Of a stretch of DNA of 64,000 nucleotides, positions 26,697 through 35,765 are shown piece by piece; the stretch's first letter is position 1; every line of letters starts with the position of its first letter. This DNA comes from Aliivibrio sifiae (GTDB taxonomy: Bacteria; Pseudomonadota; Gammaproteobacteria; Enterobacterales; Vibrionaceae). The DNA lies in assembly GCF_002954715.1 (NCBI RefSeq), contig NZ_MSCP01000001.1, positions 1,330,781-1,394,780 of the forward strand, in the 5' to 3' direction. The position numbers and the translations under genes were made by a program. Below the pieces are notes generated by a model. The model saw nothing but the letters and a program-made list of their open reading frames with translations, was not told where the DNA came from and did no database searches.

Positions 26697-27980
26697 ATGA
26701 AAAAGTCACTTTCAAGTAGAATTTTTATAGGTTTATTCGCTGGCCTATTAATCGGTACAGCTATTCAATACATGTTTAATGGTGTTGCGTTTTTTGACTC
26801 GTTTCTTTTAGGAGCAGCAGAAGGCGTTGGCGGGATGTTTGTTTCACTGATCAAACTACTCGTAGTTCCACTGGTTTATGTTTCGATCGTTTGCGGTATC
26901 GTTGAACTAAAAGACATTGCTTCATTTGGTCGCCTTGGTGGTAAAACTTTTGCTCTTTACCTTATTAACACCATCATCGCGATTGCTGCAGCACTAACTG
27001 TAGGTATGATATTTGCTCCTGGTGCTGATGCTAATTTAGCAGGTACTGTTGTGGCTGGCTCTGTAGAGCTAAAAGCCACTGAAACCCCAGATATCTTCTC
27101 TCTTATTACAAATATCGTCCCTAGTAACCCAGTAGAAGCTTTCGCTAGTGGAGATATGCTACAAATTATCTTCATGGCTATCTTAACCGGTCTTGCGATT
27201 CAAGCGCTTGATCACCGTGGCGGCCCTGCAATTAAAACATTTAAAGTTGCCAATGAAATCATGATGAAGCTAATCAGCTTAGTAATGAGTCTTGCTCCTT
27301 ATGGTGTATTTGCACTAATGATTCAATTAGGTGCGACATTAAACGCAAATACATTAATGTCTGTTGCTGGTTATGTGGCTCTTGTTATTGCAATGCTTAC
27401 TTTCTGGATTTTTGTTTTCTATCCAATAATGGTTGGCTTAACAACAGGGATCTCTCCAAAAACATTCTTACGTGCGGTACGTGAGCAAATTTTATTCTCG
27501 CTATCAACAGCAAGTTCAAATGCAACGATCCCAGTAACAATGCGTACATTAACAGACAAATTAAATGTATCTAAATCTGTAGCTGGTTTTGGTGTTCCGC
27601 TAGGTGCAACCATGAACATGTCTGGTGTATCTATTTATATCGCACTGGCTGCTATTTTTGTTGCTAATGCATTCGGTCAACCAATTAACTCTGCAGACCT
27701 ATTCACTTTAGGCTTTACGATTCTATTGTTATCAATTGGTGCTGGTGGTGTTCCAGGTGGCGGTGTCGTTATGGTCGGTGTTATTTTACATCAACTAGGT
27801 CTTCCACCAGAAGGTTTAGCTATTGTTGCTGCGGTTGATCGTATTAACGATATGTTCTGTACTTCTTCTAACGTTGTTGGTGATACAGCAGTAAATACAA
27901 TTGTTGCAAAATCAGAAGGTGAAGTTGGTAAAGTTGAGTCAATAGATGAGGAAGTCTTTACTGAAAAAGTAAACGGCTAG
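26697..27980 (+). CDS. dicarboxylate/amino acid:cation symporter (DAACS/SLC1 family)
   Basis: A 427-aa Na+- or H+-coupled carrier of the glutamate/dicarboxylate family. Eight helices and two hairpins are expected. The first hairpin carries STASSNATIPVTM. The substrate-site helix is GVPLGATMNMSGVSIYIALA. The second hairpin is GAGGVPGGGVVMVGVIL and the last motif DRINDMFCTSSNVVGDTAVN. I choose ATG 26697 (MKKSLSSRIF), with AGG six bases upstream, over the in-frame TTG at 26619, which gives an atypical N-terminus. The substrate could be C4-dicarboxylates, glutamate, Ser or Thr. Confidence 0.9.
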   Translation: MKKSLSSRIFIGLFAGLLIGTAIQYMFNGVAFFDSFLLGAAEGVGGMFVSLIKLLVVPLVYVSIVCGIVELKDIASFGRLGGKTFALYLINTIIAIAAALTVGMIFAPGADANLAGTVVAGSVELKATETPDIFSLITNIVPSNPVEAFASGDMLQIIFMAILTGLAIQALDHRGGPAIKTFKVANEIMMKLISLVMSLAPYGVFALMIQLGATLNANTLMSVAGYVALVIAMLTFWIFVFYPIMVGLTTGISPKTFLRAVREQILFSLSTASSNATIPVTMRTLTDKLNVSKSVAGFGVPLGATMNMSGVSIYIALAAIFVANAFGQPINSADLFTLGFTILLLSIGAGGVPGGGVVMVGVILHQLGLPPEGLAIVAAVDRINDMFCTSSNVVGDTAVNTIVAKSEGEVGKVESIDEEVFTEKVNG

Positions 27981-28008
27981 TTCTATATTTAGTATTAATA
28001 TCAATAAA

Positions 28009-28037
28009 AAGAGAGAGCTACCCATGCTCTCTCTTTA
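28009..28037 (+). terminator. rho-independent terminator of the symporter gene
   Basis: Arms AGAGAGAGC and GCTCTCTCT around a 7-nt loop, followed by TTTATAT, 30 bp after the stop codon. Confidence 0.85.
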
Positions 28038-28093
28038 TATTCGGACATAAAGCATTTATAATACGTCTACATTTTTTTCACATCTTTTGAGCT

Positions 28094-28606
28094 ATGAAGC
28101 CTTATTTCTTTACCGCTTTACTTTTTCTTTTTCTATCACCTTTTAAAAGTAACGCTGAATCCCTTTCTCTTTATTCCATGAATACAGGTTCATTCCTCTA
28201 TCACTTGGTACCTTACGATCCTGACTCTCATCAATACTTTGGTAATGAGTACTTTTCCATAGAACGTAAATTTTCTGAAGATTCAGATTACAGCTTTATG
28301 TTAGGTACTTTTCTAAATAGCCAAGCTAATCGTTGTATGCTAATTGGTGTACGAAAAGATTGGTATCAAGTAAGTGATAACGTAGTCATAAAAGGGGTTT
28401 ACTCTTATGCTGGTGAGTTCTTTGTTGATGCATTTGAAAACTGTGGTGATGGCGGGATTTATAAAACCTCAAAAGAAAAATTCGGTGTTGCCTTCGCTCC
28501 TTACATCTACCATGCCGCGCAATACAATCTAACTGACTATTTTGGGGTTGAGGCTGGTTTTATTCTTCCTGGTATCCTCGTAATGAGTATGCAATGGAGT
28601 TTCTAA
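28094..28606 (+). CDS. exported protein of unknown function, likely small outer-membrane barrel
   Basis: A 170-aa protein with a Sec signal peptide (KPYFFTALLFLFLSPFKSNA^ES). The mature part is rich in alternating aromatic and polar stretches (YFGNEYFSIERKF, YSFMLGTFLNSQ, GVRKDWYQVS, GVYSYAGEFFVDAF) and ends in MQWSF, a C-terminal Phe as in outer-membrane beta-barrel signals. Size and style recall PagP or other eight-stranded barrels, but I cannot identify a family or catalytic residues. Two Cys residues (RCMLIG, ENCGDGG) might form a disulfide. Single-gene unit flanked by terminators. Confidence 0.7.
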   Translation: MKPYFFTALLFLFLSPFKSNAESLSLYSMNTGSFLYHLVPYDPDSHQYFGNEYFSIERKFSEDSDYSFMLGTFLNSQANRCMLIGVRKDWYQVSDNVVIKGVYSYAGEFFVDAFENCGDGGIYKTSKEKFGVAFAPYIYHAAQYNLTDYFGVEAGFILPGILVMSMQWSF

Positions 28607-28644
28607 CTTAACCACTACTCTATTTATTGTGTAACTAACAAGTA

Positions 28645-28686
28645 TAAAAAAACCACGACTCATTAACTGATGATCGTGGTTTTTTA
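28645..28686. terminator. bidirectional terminator
   Basis: Arms AAAACCACGA and TCGTGGTTTT with a 15-nt loop, A7 on the left and T7 on the right. It ends the gene at 28606 (+) and yehS at 28704 (-). Confidence 0.85.
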
Positions 28687-28703
28687 TTCGAATGAAGAAA
28701 AGC

Positions 28704-29189
28704 TTACTCGCTTTCGTTTTCTACCGCTTCTTCACCACGTAGATCTTGCTGAACGCCTTGTAAAAAGTTACGTAGAACTTGGTCTTTACAAATGCGGTAA
28801 TGTTTATGATCTGGTTTACGGAAAAATGCACTAAGTTCGTGCTTGCTTAGACGGAAGTTTACTAACTTCATTAAGTCTAACACTTCATCTGCTTTTAAAT
28901 TCAAAGCGATCTGTAGCTTTTTAAGAATGATGTTATTCGTTAGCTTTTGCTCTGGCTTTGGTTGTTCGCCTTCACGCTTGCCACGTTTATCATTAATTAA
29001 ACCATTTAGAAACGTTGCTAATTGAACATCTTGACAACTCTTATAGTCTTTATCGTCATCCGCTTTTAACCAGTTACATACTTCTTCACGAGTTACTTTA
29101 AGATCAGCAGCACCAAACAGTGCGATCATTTTTGTATCGTCAAAATCAAAAGTATAGCGAATGCGTCGTAGAACGTCGTTATTAGTCAA
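28704..29189 (-). CDS. yehS: YehS/DUF1456 family protein
   Basis: A 161-aa cytoplasmic protein made of two DUF1456 repeats. Repeat one is NNDVLRRIRYTFDFDDTKMI through EEVCNWLKADDDKDYKSCQD; repeat two is NNIILKKLQIALNLKADEVL through HELSAFFRKPDHKHYRICKD. Each ends with a hydrophobic helix (LATFLNGLI, LRNFLQGVQ). Length matches E. coli YehS (156 aa). The function is unknown. In E. coli, yehS lies close to the yehU/yehT (btsSR) genes, and the same pair is found here 2.4 kb away. Confidence 0.9.
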   Translation of the reverse strand: MTNNDVLRRIRYTFDFDDTKMIALFGAADLKVTREEVCNWLKADDDKDYKSCQDVQLATFLNGLINDKRGKREGEQPKPEQKLTNNIILKKLQIALNLKADEVLDLMKLVNFRLSKHELSAFFRKPDHKHYRICKDQVLRNFLQGVQQDLRGEEAVENESE

Positions 29190-29274
29190 GGTAGATCCTA
29201 AATGTCTTAATTTAAATTAGGGGCAGACTATAACTCTTAATGCCCATAGGTAAAAGATTTATGTGATCTTCAAA

Positions 29275-29304
29275 CATAAAAAACCCGAGAATTACCTCGG
29301 GTTT
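29275..29304 (-). terminator. rho-independent terminator of htpX
   Basis: Arms AAACCCGAG and CTCGGGTTT with a 6-nt loop; on the minus strand the stem runs into TTTTTTATG. It lies 27 bp after the htpX stop codon. Confidence 0.85.
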
Positions 29305-29330
29305 ATTGAATTACTTATAATCTTTCTTAA

Positions 29331-30206
29331 TTACATTTGGCGTAATGCATTAATACGCTTATCTAATGGTGGGTGACTCATTAATAATTCCATTAACGTG
29401 TGCTTACCATTAATACCAAAAGCCATCATAGAACCTTCTAACTGAGATTCTTGACCTGTACGTAATCTTTCTAAGGCTGCAATCATTTTCTCTTTACCAA
29501 CAAGCTGTGCTGCACCTGCATCGGCATAAAATTCACGATGACGGCTAAACCACATTGTTAAGAAGCTAGCTAAGAAACCAAATGCAATTTCAAGAATAGT
29601 CGATACGATAAAGTAAGTCATAAAGCTACCGCCTTCACCCTCACCTTCTTCATCACTTGATGTAAAGCCACTTACTGCATTTGCAATCATTCGAGATAAG
29701 AAGATAACGAACGTATTCACAACACCTTGCATTAATGTCATTGTGATCATATCGCCATTCGCAATATGGCTCACTTCATGGGCAAGAACCGCTTCAGCTT
29801 CATCACGAGTCATACTGTGAAGTAACCCTGTTGAGACTGCGACCAATGAATCATCGCGCTTAGCACCAGTAGCAAAAGCATTCATGTCTGGTGAATCATA
29901 AATAGCAACGGTTGGCATACCAATACCAACTTGTTGAGCCTGACGCGAAACCGTTTCTAGTAACCAATGCTCTGTTTCATTACGTGGTTGCTCAATAACT
30001 TCACCACCAACAGAGCGTAACGCCATTGATTTTGACATCATTAAAGAGACTAATGAACCACCAAAACCAAATAATACTGCCATAACTAGTAAGCCTGATA
30101 GGCTACCTTGCTGAATCCCCGTAACCGCATAAACAATATTCAACACAATGCTGAATACGATCATTACCGCTAAGTTTGTTGCTAAAAACAGCGCAATACG
30201 CTTCAT
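29331..30206 (-). CDS. htpX: membrane zinc protease HtpX
   Basis: A 291-aa inner-membrane M48 metalloprotease that degrades misfolded membrane proteins with FtsH. Two N-terminal helices ([24 protein letters not shown] and [20 protein letters not shown]) precede the zinc motif HEVSH (His143, Glu144, His147). Two further hydrophobic segments follow, then [10 protein letters not shown], which supplies the third ligand Glu. E. coli HtpX has 293 aa. GGAGAAAC precedes the ATG. Single gene with its own terminator. The 300 bp upstream (30207-30509) contain no other gene that I can support. Confidence 0.96.
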   Translation of the reverse strand: MKRIALFLATNLAVMIVFSIVLNIVYAVTGIQQGSLSGLLVMAVLFGFGGSLVSLMMSKSMALRSVGGEVIEQPRNETEHWLLETVSRQAQQVGIGMPTVAIYDSPDMNAFATGAKRDDSLVAVSTGLLHSMTRDEAEAVLAHEVSHIANGDMITMTLMQGVVNTFVIFLSRMIANAVSGFTSSDEEGEGEGGSFMTYFIVSTILEIAFGFLASFLTMWFSRHREFYADAGAAQLVGKEKMIAALERLRTGQESQLEGSMMAFGINGKHTLMELLMSHPPLDKRINALRQM

Positions 30207-30509
30207 TTATTGTTTCTCCAATATATTAATAAATTCTACTCATTTATTGTATTTTGTTGAGTAGATACCATAAGTGCAAAGCACACACTTTGGATATAAG
30301 CATAAGATAGTGTCATTTAATTCAAATACAAGGGGTTGACGTACTTTGATACACTTTCTTAGTATCTATTTACCTTTATTCATTACTTTTTTATTTTATA
30401 CGCTCGTTAAACCACCCCAATAGTTAGACTTTGGTCGTATTGCGATATACACGGTTTAGCTTTACCTTGGTTTTAATGATTTAAAGTAAGCAATGTTCAA
30501 GGATTTAAC

Positions 30510-30671
30510 ATGACTGAAAAAGAAACTTATTTGATGGCAATTGATATGCTTTGTTGCCATTTGGGGTTATCAAAAGAAGAGGCTCAAAAGCAGCTAGGCA
30601 TTCATTCTTCTGCTGATTTAGAAACTCAAATTCTAGAGACTCAAGAAGCATTAATGGGGCTCAATCAATAA
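30510..30671 (+). CDS. small acidic protein, 53 aa
   Basis: A short ORF with a good ribosome binding site (AAGGA, 6 nt before ATG 30510) and a strong terminator 28 bp after its stop. The product begins MTEKETYLMAIDMLCCHLGL, continues SKEEAQKQLGIHSSADLETQ and ends LETQEALMGLNQ. It is predicted helical, acidic and cytoplasmic, with a Cys-Cys pair at residues 14-15. The context (own RBS, own terminator, no overlap) argues that it is real. I do not recognise the family. The pattern AIDMLCCHLGLSKEEAQKQL looks like a helical UBA-type bundle, an impression only. Confidence 0.6.
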   Translation: MTEKETYLMAIDMLCCHLGLSKEEAQKQLGIHSSADLETQILETQEALMGLNQ

Positions 30672-30698
30672 TATTGATTCTCTTTTATTCCATAATAA

Positions 30699-30735
30699 AA
30701 AAAGCGGCTCACTAGTATTTAGTGAGCCGCTTTTT
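30699..30735. terminator. bidirectional terminator, 15-bp perfect stem
   Basis: Arms of 15 bp (AAAAAGCGGCTCACT and its complement) with a 7-nt loop, A-tract left and T5 right. It ends the 53-aa ORF (+) and satP (-). Confidence 0.92.
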
Positions 30736-30757
30736 ACATTCGTTTTTTATTAGAAAA

Positions 30758-31348
30758 CTATGCAGTAACTGTTGCTGCTTCTTTAGCTTTCATTTCACCA
30801 ACAGGTAATACAGTACGACCGTATTCACCGTTAATTACTTGAGCCATAGAGAAGTACATTGCACTTAAACCACAGAACAGACCAACGTAACCAGCCATGT
30901 GGCCGATGAATACGCTACCTGTGAAATCGCGAGCTGAAAGCAATGCGAATAAAATAGTTAATGTACCAAATACCACTTGCTTAGCGCGTGGGTAGTTAAA
31001 TGTACCTAAGAATAAGAAGAACGTTAGTACGCCCCACATTGCTAAGTACCAACCCATGAATACTGCTGATGTTGCTTGACCAAGGCCCATTTCTGGCATA
31101 AGGATTAAGCCAACAAGAGATAACCAGAAGAAACCGTAAGAAGTAAACGCTGTAGTACCAAACGTGTTACCTTTTTTATACTCCATGATGCCTGCAATTA
31201 CTTGCGCGATACCACCGTAAAAAATACCCATAGATAAAATAGCAGTATTTAATGGAAAGAAACCTGCATTATGTAGGTTTAGTAGCACAGTTGTCATACC
31301 AAAAGCCATTAGGCCTAATGGTGCTGGATTTGCAAGTTTGCTTGACAT
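30758..31348 (-). CDS. satP: acetate uptake transporter (GPR1/FUN34/YaaH family, SatP)
   Basis: A 196-aa inner-membrane protein with six helices. The signature [24 protein letters not shown] (residues about 6-29) marks the AceTr family of acetate-succinate/H+ transporters and channels. E. coli SatP has 188 aa. A GAGG box stands about 10 bp before the ATG. Lying beside the pyruvate-sensing system and a CstA-family carrier, it fits a small cluster for re-uptake of overflow metabolites, although it is divergently transcribed and separately terminated. Confidence 0.93.
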   Translation of the reverse strand: MSSKLANPAPLGLMAFGMTTVLLNLHNAGFFPLNTAILSMGIFYGGIAQVIAGIMEYKKGNTFGTTAFTSYGFFWLSLVGLILMPEMGLGQATSAVFMGWYLAMWGVLTFFLFLGTFNYPRAKQVVFGTLTILFALLSARDFTGSVFIGHMAGYVGLFCGLSAMYFSMAQVINGEYGRTVLPVGEMKAKEAATVTA

Positions 31349-31589
31349 GCCGAAGCCTCAAAAAAAAGTGTAATGATTAAAAAAGTGTTTAGGACGCGCA
31401 TTCTATTTACGCGCGTTGAATATCACAACTACCAATTATGGAATCTTACATTTCATTTATATCATTCCTAAAATTGAGCCACTTTATTACTCATTAATAA
31501 CAACAAATCTTGTTTTTTCTCTTCTCTTTTAGACTCTCTACACGTTTGCGATTACACTAGATAATCTGCTTTATTTATAGAGAACCTCC

Positions 31590-33272
31590 ATGGAACTGGT
31601 CTTTTCCCTACTACAGCAATTAAGCGTTTACCTCGTATTAGCTTATCTATTAAGTAAGACTCCCTTATTTCTTCCTATTACGACTATTTCAGGGCGTTGG
31701 AGCCACCGTTTCCTTTGCTATATCATCTTTTCTGGCTTCTGTATTCTCGGAACGTATTTTGGCCTTGCGATTCAAGATGCAATTGCAAATACTCGAGCTA
31801 TTGGTGCGGTAATGGGAGGTGTTCTTGGCGGACCTTTAGTGGGTTTCTTTGTTGGACTTACTGGTGGTTTGCATCGCTACTCAATGGGCGGATTTACCGA
31901 CCTTGCTTGTGCAATATCAACGACAGCAGAAGGCCTATTAGGTGGATTATTCCACTTATATTTCTTGCGTAAAAATCAAATAGAACAGTTATTTAGACCA
32001 AGAACGGTTCTTATGATTGCATTTATCGCCGAACTACTGCAAATGACAATTATTCTAGTTGTCGCAAAACCATTCGATCAAGCATACGACCTTGTCTCTT
32101 CTATCGTTTTACCCATGGTAGTTGCTAACTCCATAGGTGCCGCTATGTTCATGAGTATTATCCAAGATAGAAAAGCTATCTATGAAAAATATTCTGCGGC
32201 ATTTTCAAATAAAGCTTTAAATATTGCCCAACGCTCTGTTGGTATCTTAAGCCAAGGATTCAATCAAGAAAACAGCGAGCAAATTGCAAAAATCATTTAT
32301 GAAGAGACCGGGGTTGGCGCAGTTTCTATTACCGATAAAGAAAAAATATTAGCCTTTATTGGTATCGGAGATGACCATCACCTACCTGGTACTCCTATCG
32401 CATCGGATTACACCAGAGAGGCAATAACACAGAGCAAAGTAATGTATATCGATGGAGATGAATTTCCTTATCAATGCTCGATTGATGATAAGTGTAAACT
32501 GGGTTCAGCACTGGTTATTCCACTTATTGGGGCAAATAATGAGGTAATTGGTACCATTAAACTGTATGAACCAAAACGGAAATTATTTTCCTATATCAAC
32601 CTAACATTAGGCGAAGGGATTGCTAAATTACTCTCTAACCAGATTCTAACTGGCCGATATTTACAACAACAAACACTACTAACCCAGGCTGAATTACGTT
32701 TATTGCAGGCTCAAGTAAATCCTCATTTCTTATTTAATGCCCTAAATACGATCAGTGCAGTTATACGACGAGATCCAAACAGAGCAAGGGAGCTGATCCA
32801 GCATTTATCTCAATTTTTCCGTCGAAATTTAAAACAGAACTTTGAGCAAGTCACCTTAAAAGAAGAGTTACATCACGTACAATCCTATTTAGAAATAGAA
32901 TTAGCACGTTTTGCTGACAGATTAACCGTTAATATGGATATTGATGAGCGTTTGTATTCATTACAACTGCCAACTTTCACTTTGCAACCTCTCGTTGAAA
33001 ATGCGATTAAACATGGAACCTCTAATATGTTTGAAGCTGGTGAAATAACAATTAAAGCTTACCTCTCCCATCATCAAGTGATTTTAGAGGTAATAGACAA
33101 TGCAGGTCTGTATATAGAGCAAGAAAGCAGCGATGGATTAGGTACAACCATTGTAGATAAACGTTTAAAAAACCAATTTGGTGATGCGTTTGGATTAACG
33201 CTATCTTGCATTGAAAATCAGCAAACCAAAGCCACCATCCATTTGCCACTAGAGACAATAAATAATGCTTAA
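31590..33272 (+). CDS. btsS: sensor histidine kinase BtsS (YehU), LytS family
   Basis: A 560-aa membrane kinase. The N-terminal 5TM-LYT domain (about residues 5-190) includes GAVMGGVLGGPLVGFFVGLTGG. A GAF-like domain follows (about 205-350). The His_kinase domain has phospho-acceptor His379 in NPHFLFNALNTI, and the HATPase has LVENAIKHG (N-box) and SSDGLGTTIVDKRL. In E. coli, BtsS is a high-affinity pyruvate receptor. The stop codon overlaps the btsR start by 8 bp, so the two are translated together. Confidence 0.93.
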   Translation: MELVFSLLQQLSVYLVLAYLLSKTPLFLPITTISGRWSHRFLCYIIFSGFCILGTYFGLAIQDAIANTRAIGAVMGGVLGGPLVGFFVGLTGGLHRYSMGGFTDLACAISTTAEGLLGGLFHLYFLRKNQIEQLFRPRTVLMIAFIAELLQMTIILVVAKPFDQAYDLVSSIVLPMVVANSIGAAMFMSIIQDRKAIYEKYSAAFSNKALNIAQRSVGILSQGFNQENSEQIAKIIYEETGVGAVSITDKEKILAFIGIGDDHHLPGTPIASDYTREAITQSKVMYIDGDEFPYQCSIDDKCKLGSALVIPLIGANNEVIGTIKLYEPKRKLFSYINLTLGEGIAKLLSNQILTGRYLQQQTLLTQAELRLLQAQVNPHFLFNALNTISAVIRRDPNRARELIQHLSQFFRRNLKQNFEQVTLKEELHHVQSYLEIELARFADRLTVNMDIDERLYSLQLPTFTLQPLVENAIKHGTSNMFEAGEITIKAYLSHHQVILEVIDNAGLYIEQESSDGLGTTIVDKRLKNQFGDAFGLTLSCIENQQTKATIHLPLETINNA

Positions 33273-33981
33273 AGCCATTGTGATTGACGACGAACTTTTT
33301 GCTCGTGAAGAGTTAATAGAACAACTTAATGAAATTGGTCACATTGAGGTTATTGCTGAATGCGGTAACGCTATTGATGGGCTAAAGCAAATTAATCAAT
33401 TAAAACCTGATGTCGTCTTCCTTGATATTCAAATGCCTAAAATCACGGGAATGGATTTAATCAGTATGCTTGATCCTGACACCATGCCAAATGTGGTTTT
33501 TGTTACTGCGTATGATGAGTTTGCCGTTAAAGCATTTGAAGATAATGCTTTTGACTATTTACTCAAACCAATCGAGCCTTGCCGCCTTAAAAAAACAGTG
33601 AAACGATTATTAGCAGCAGGGACCAAACAAGACCTATCTCCTATCGCACAAACAAAGATCGAATTAATTCCCTGCTCTGGACACAATCGAATTCTTCTTT
33701 TACCTGCACAAGATCTTGAAGTTGCAAGCATTCAAGCTTCGGGGGTTCAACTACTAACAAAAACAGAAACCGCTTGTACGCAATTAACATTAAAAGTGTT
33801 AGAAGAAAAAACACCGTTAATTCGTTGCCATCGCCAGTTTTTAATTAACCCTCACTTTATACGAGAGATTAAATTGCACGATAATGGAACCAGTGACATC
33901 GTGACTCAAAGTGGTCATATCGCTCAAGTAAGTCGCCGTTATTTAAAAGAAATCAAAGAACGTCTTGGTATTCAACATTGA
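33265..33981 (+). CDS. btsR: response regulator BtsR (YehT), LytTR family
   Basis: A 238-aa two-component regulator: a receiver domain with acidic pocket DDE (residues 8-10), phospho-acceptor Asp54 in FLDIQMP and Lys in LLKPIEP, then a LytTR DNA-binding domain (about 130-238) with RCHRQFLIN. Activated by BtsS, it should turn on the CstA-family transporter gene that follows: three copies of the BtsR motif ACC(G/A)CT(C/T)A lie in the 180-bp gap to that gene. Confidence 0.93.
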   Translation: MLKAIVIDDELFAREELIEQLNEIGHIEVIAECGNAIDGLKQINQLKPDVVFLDIQMPKITGMDLISMLDPDTMPNVVFVTAYDEFAVKAFEDNAFDYLLKPIEPCRLKKTVKRLLAAGTKQDLSPIAQTKIELIPCSGHNRILLLPAQDLEVASIQASGVQLLTKTETACTQLTLKVLEEKTPLIRCHRQFLINPHFIREIKLHDNGTSDIVTQSGHIAQVSRRYLKEIKERLGIQH

Positions 33982-34019
33982 TAATACTCATTAACATTCA
34001 CTACTGAATATTATCCAAA

Positions 34020-34068
34020 ACCACTTAACATTAAATAGTACCGCTTAACCTCTTATCACAACCACTCA
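34020..34068 (+). promoter_or_regulatory. three direct repeats matching the BtsR (YehT) binding motif
   Basis: ACCACTTA (34020-34027), ACCGCTTA (34040-34047) and ACCACTCA (34061-34068) all fit the motif ACC(G/A)CT(C/T)A described for E. coli YehT. The last two are separated by exactly 13 bp, as in E. coli; the first two by 12 bp. An inverted repeat TGGGCGT/ACGCCCA (34076-34098) follows; it has no T-run and may be part of the mRNA leader. Confidence 0.75.
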
Positions 34069-34161
34069 CCTTTTTTGGGCGTGAACTCTTTACGCCCATC
34101 AGTATGATGACCAACATATTAATTTGTCTATTTAACCAATAATTCAAACAAGGAATAAATT

Positions 34162-35628
34162 ATGGTTTGGTTTCTAACCTGTGTCGCTGCACTTATCGGT
34201 GGTTACTTCATTTACGGTGCATTTATTGAAAAAGTCTTTGGGATTAAAGAAGACAGAAAAACCCCCGCTCACACAAAAACAGACGGTGTAGACTTTGTTC
34301 CAATGTCGACACCAAAAGTATACCTAGTTCAACTTCTAAATATTGCAGGCGTCGGTCCAATTTTTGGCCCAATTATGGGTGCCCTTTACGGCCCTGCAGC
34401 TATGTTATGGATTGTACTTGGTTGTATTTTTGCAGGTGCGGTACACGATTACTTCTCAGGTATGCTCTCTATTCGTAATGGTGGTGCTTCTGTTCCTACT
34501 ATTACAGGTAAGTACCTAGGCAATGGTGCAAAACACTTCATGAACGTGTTCGCGATTGTTCTATTGCTTCTTGTTGGTGTGGTATTCGTATCTGCTCCTG
34601 CAAGCATGCTAACCAACCTAATGAATGATCAATTTGATTTAGGCATCACAATGACGGCCATGGTTGTTATCATTTTTGGTTACTACATCTTAGCGACAAT
34701 TGTACCTGTTGATAAAATCATCGGACGTTTCTACCCGCTATTTGGTGCTCTGTTAATATTCATGTCTGTTGGCTTGATTTCAGCAATCGCACTATCGAGT
34801 GACCATTCAGTACTTGGCGGTTATGAGCCAAGTGAAATGTTCACCAACATGAACCCGAACGACTTACCATTGTGGCCAGCACTATTTATCACTATCGCTT
34901 GTGGTGCTATCTCTGGTTTTCACGCAACACAATCACCTTTAATGGCGCGTTGTATGGAAAATGAAAAGAATGGTCGTTTTGTATTCTACGGCGCAATGAT
35001 TGGTGAAGGTATTATCGCACTGATCTGGTGTGCTATTGCCCTGTCTTTCTTTGATGGTATTGAAGCACTTCAAGCAGCGGTTGCAAACGGTGGTCCAGGT
35101 AACGTAGTTTACGCATCATCATTCGGTCTTTTAGGTACATTTGGTGGCATCCTAGCGTTCTTAGGTGTAGTTATTCTACCGATTACTTCTGGTGATACTG
35201 CATTCCGTTCAAGTCGTTTAATCCTTGCTGAATACTTCAACATGGAACAAAAGACACTACGTAACCGCCTGTTAATGGCACTACCTTTGTTCGTTCTTGG
35301 TGGTATCTTAACTCAAGTAGATTTCGGAATTATCTGGCGCTACTTCGGTTTTGCTAACCAAACAACAGCAGTCATGATGTTATGGACAGCGTCTGCTTAC
35401 CTACTTCGTCACAACAAGTTACATTGGGTTGCGACGGTACCAGCGGTATTCATGACAAGCGTATGTATCACATTCATTTTAAATAACAGTCAACTTGGTT
35501 TTGGCTTACCGATGACACTATCAACCATTACAGGTGTGGTTTCAGCGTTTGTAATTGCTGGTTTGATTATTGTGAAATCAAAAGGCAAAGGTGAGATTGA
35601 TTCAGAAGAAGAGAGTCTACAATCGTAA
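34162..35628 (+). CDS. btsT: CstA-family pyruvate/peptide transporter, BtsR target
   Basis: A 488-aa polytopic inner-membrane protein of the CstA family. It contains LNIAGVGPIFGPIMGALYGP, GAVHDYFSGMLSIRNGG, ACGAISGFHATQSPLMARC and LPITSGDTAFRSSRLIL, all family hallmarks. E. coli CstA and BtsT are about 700 aa; this is the shorter form, ending soon after the core. BtsT is a pyruvate/H+ symporter and CstA a starvation-induced pyruvate and peptide carrier. The BtsR sites upstream favour the btsT role. Ribosome binding site AAGGA, spacing 7. Confidence 0.88.
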   Translation: MVWFLTCVAALIGGYFIYGAFIEKVFGIKEDRKTPAHTKTDGVDFVPMSTPKVYLVQLLNIAGVGPIFGPIMGALYGPAAMLWIVLGCIFAGAVHDYFSGMLSIRNGGASVPTITGKYLGNGAKHFMNVFAIVLLLLVGVVFVSAPASMLTNLMNDQFDLGITMTAMVVIIFGYYILATIVPVDKIIGRFYPLFGALLIFMSVGLISAIALSSDHSVLGGYEPSEMFTNMNPNDLPLWPALFITIACGAISGFHATQSPLMARCMENEKNGRFVFYGAMIGEGIIALIWCAIALSFFDGIEALQAAVANGGPGNVVYASSFGLLGTFGGILAFLGVVILPITSGDTAFRSSRLILAEYFNMEQKTLRNRLLMALPLFVLGGILTQVDFGIIWRYFGFANQTTAVMMLWTASAYLLRHNKLHWVATVPAVFMTSVCITFILNNSQLGFGLPMTLSTITGVVSAFVIAGLIIVKSKGKGEIDSEEESLQS

Positions 35629-35665
35629 ACTAATGTTATAACTTTCCCCCTATAGCTTTAGACTT

Positions 35666-35698
35666 AAAACCGGACCATTTATTGTGGTTCGGTTTTTT
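35666..35698 (+). terminator. rho-independent terminator of the CstA-family gene
   Basis: Arms ACCGGACCA and TGGTTCGGT (one G-T pair) with a 7-nt loop, followed by TTTTTT. About 40 bp after the stop codon. Confidence 0.85.
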
Positions 35699-35765
35699 AA
35701 TGTCTAAATAAAAAACGCTAGCGATTGTTATCACTGGCATTTTTATCATTTATTTATTAAGAGCG

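Noticed and set aside
34076-34098. Inverted repeat TGGGCGT/ACGCCCA before the CstA-family gene as a terminator of btsR
   Set aside because: No T-run follows on the plus strand; the T-run precedes it. More likely a leader hairpin.
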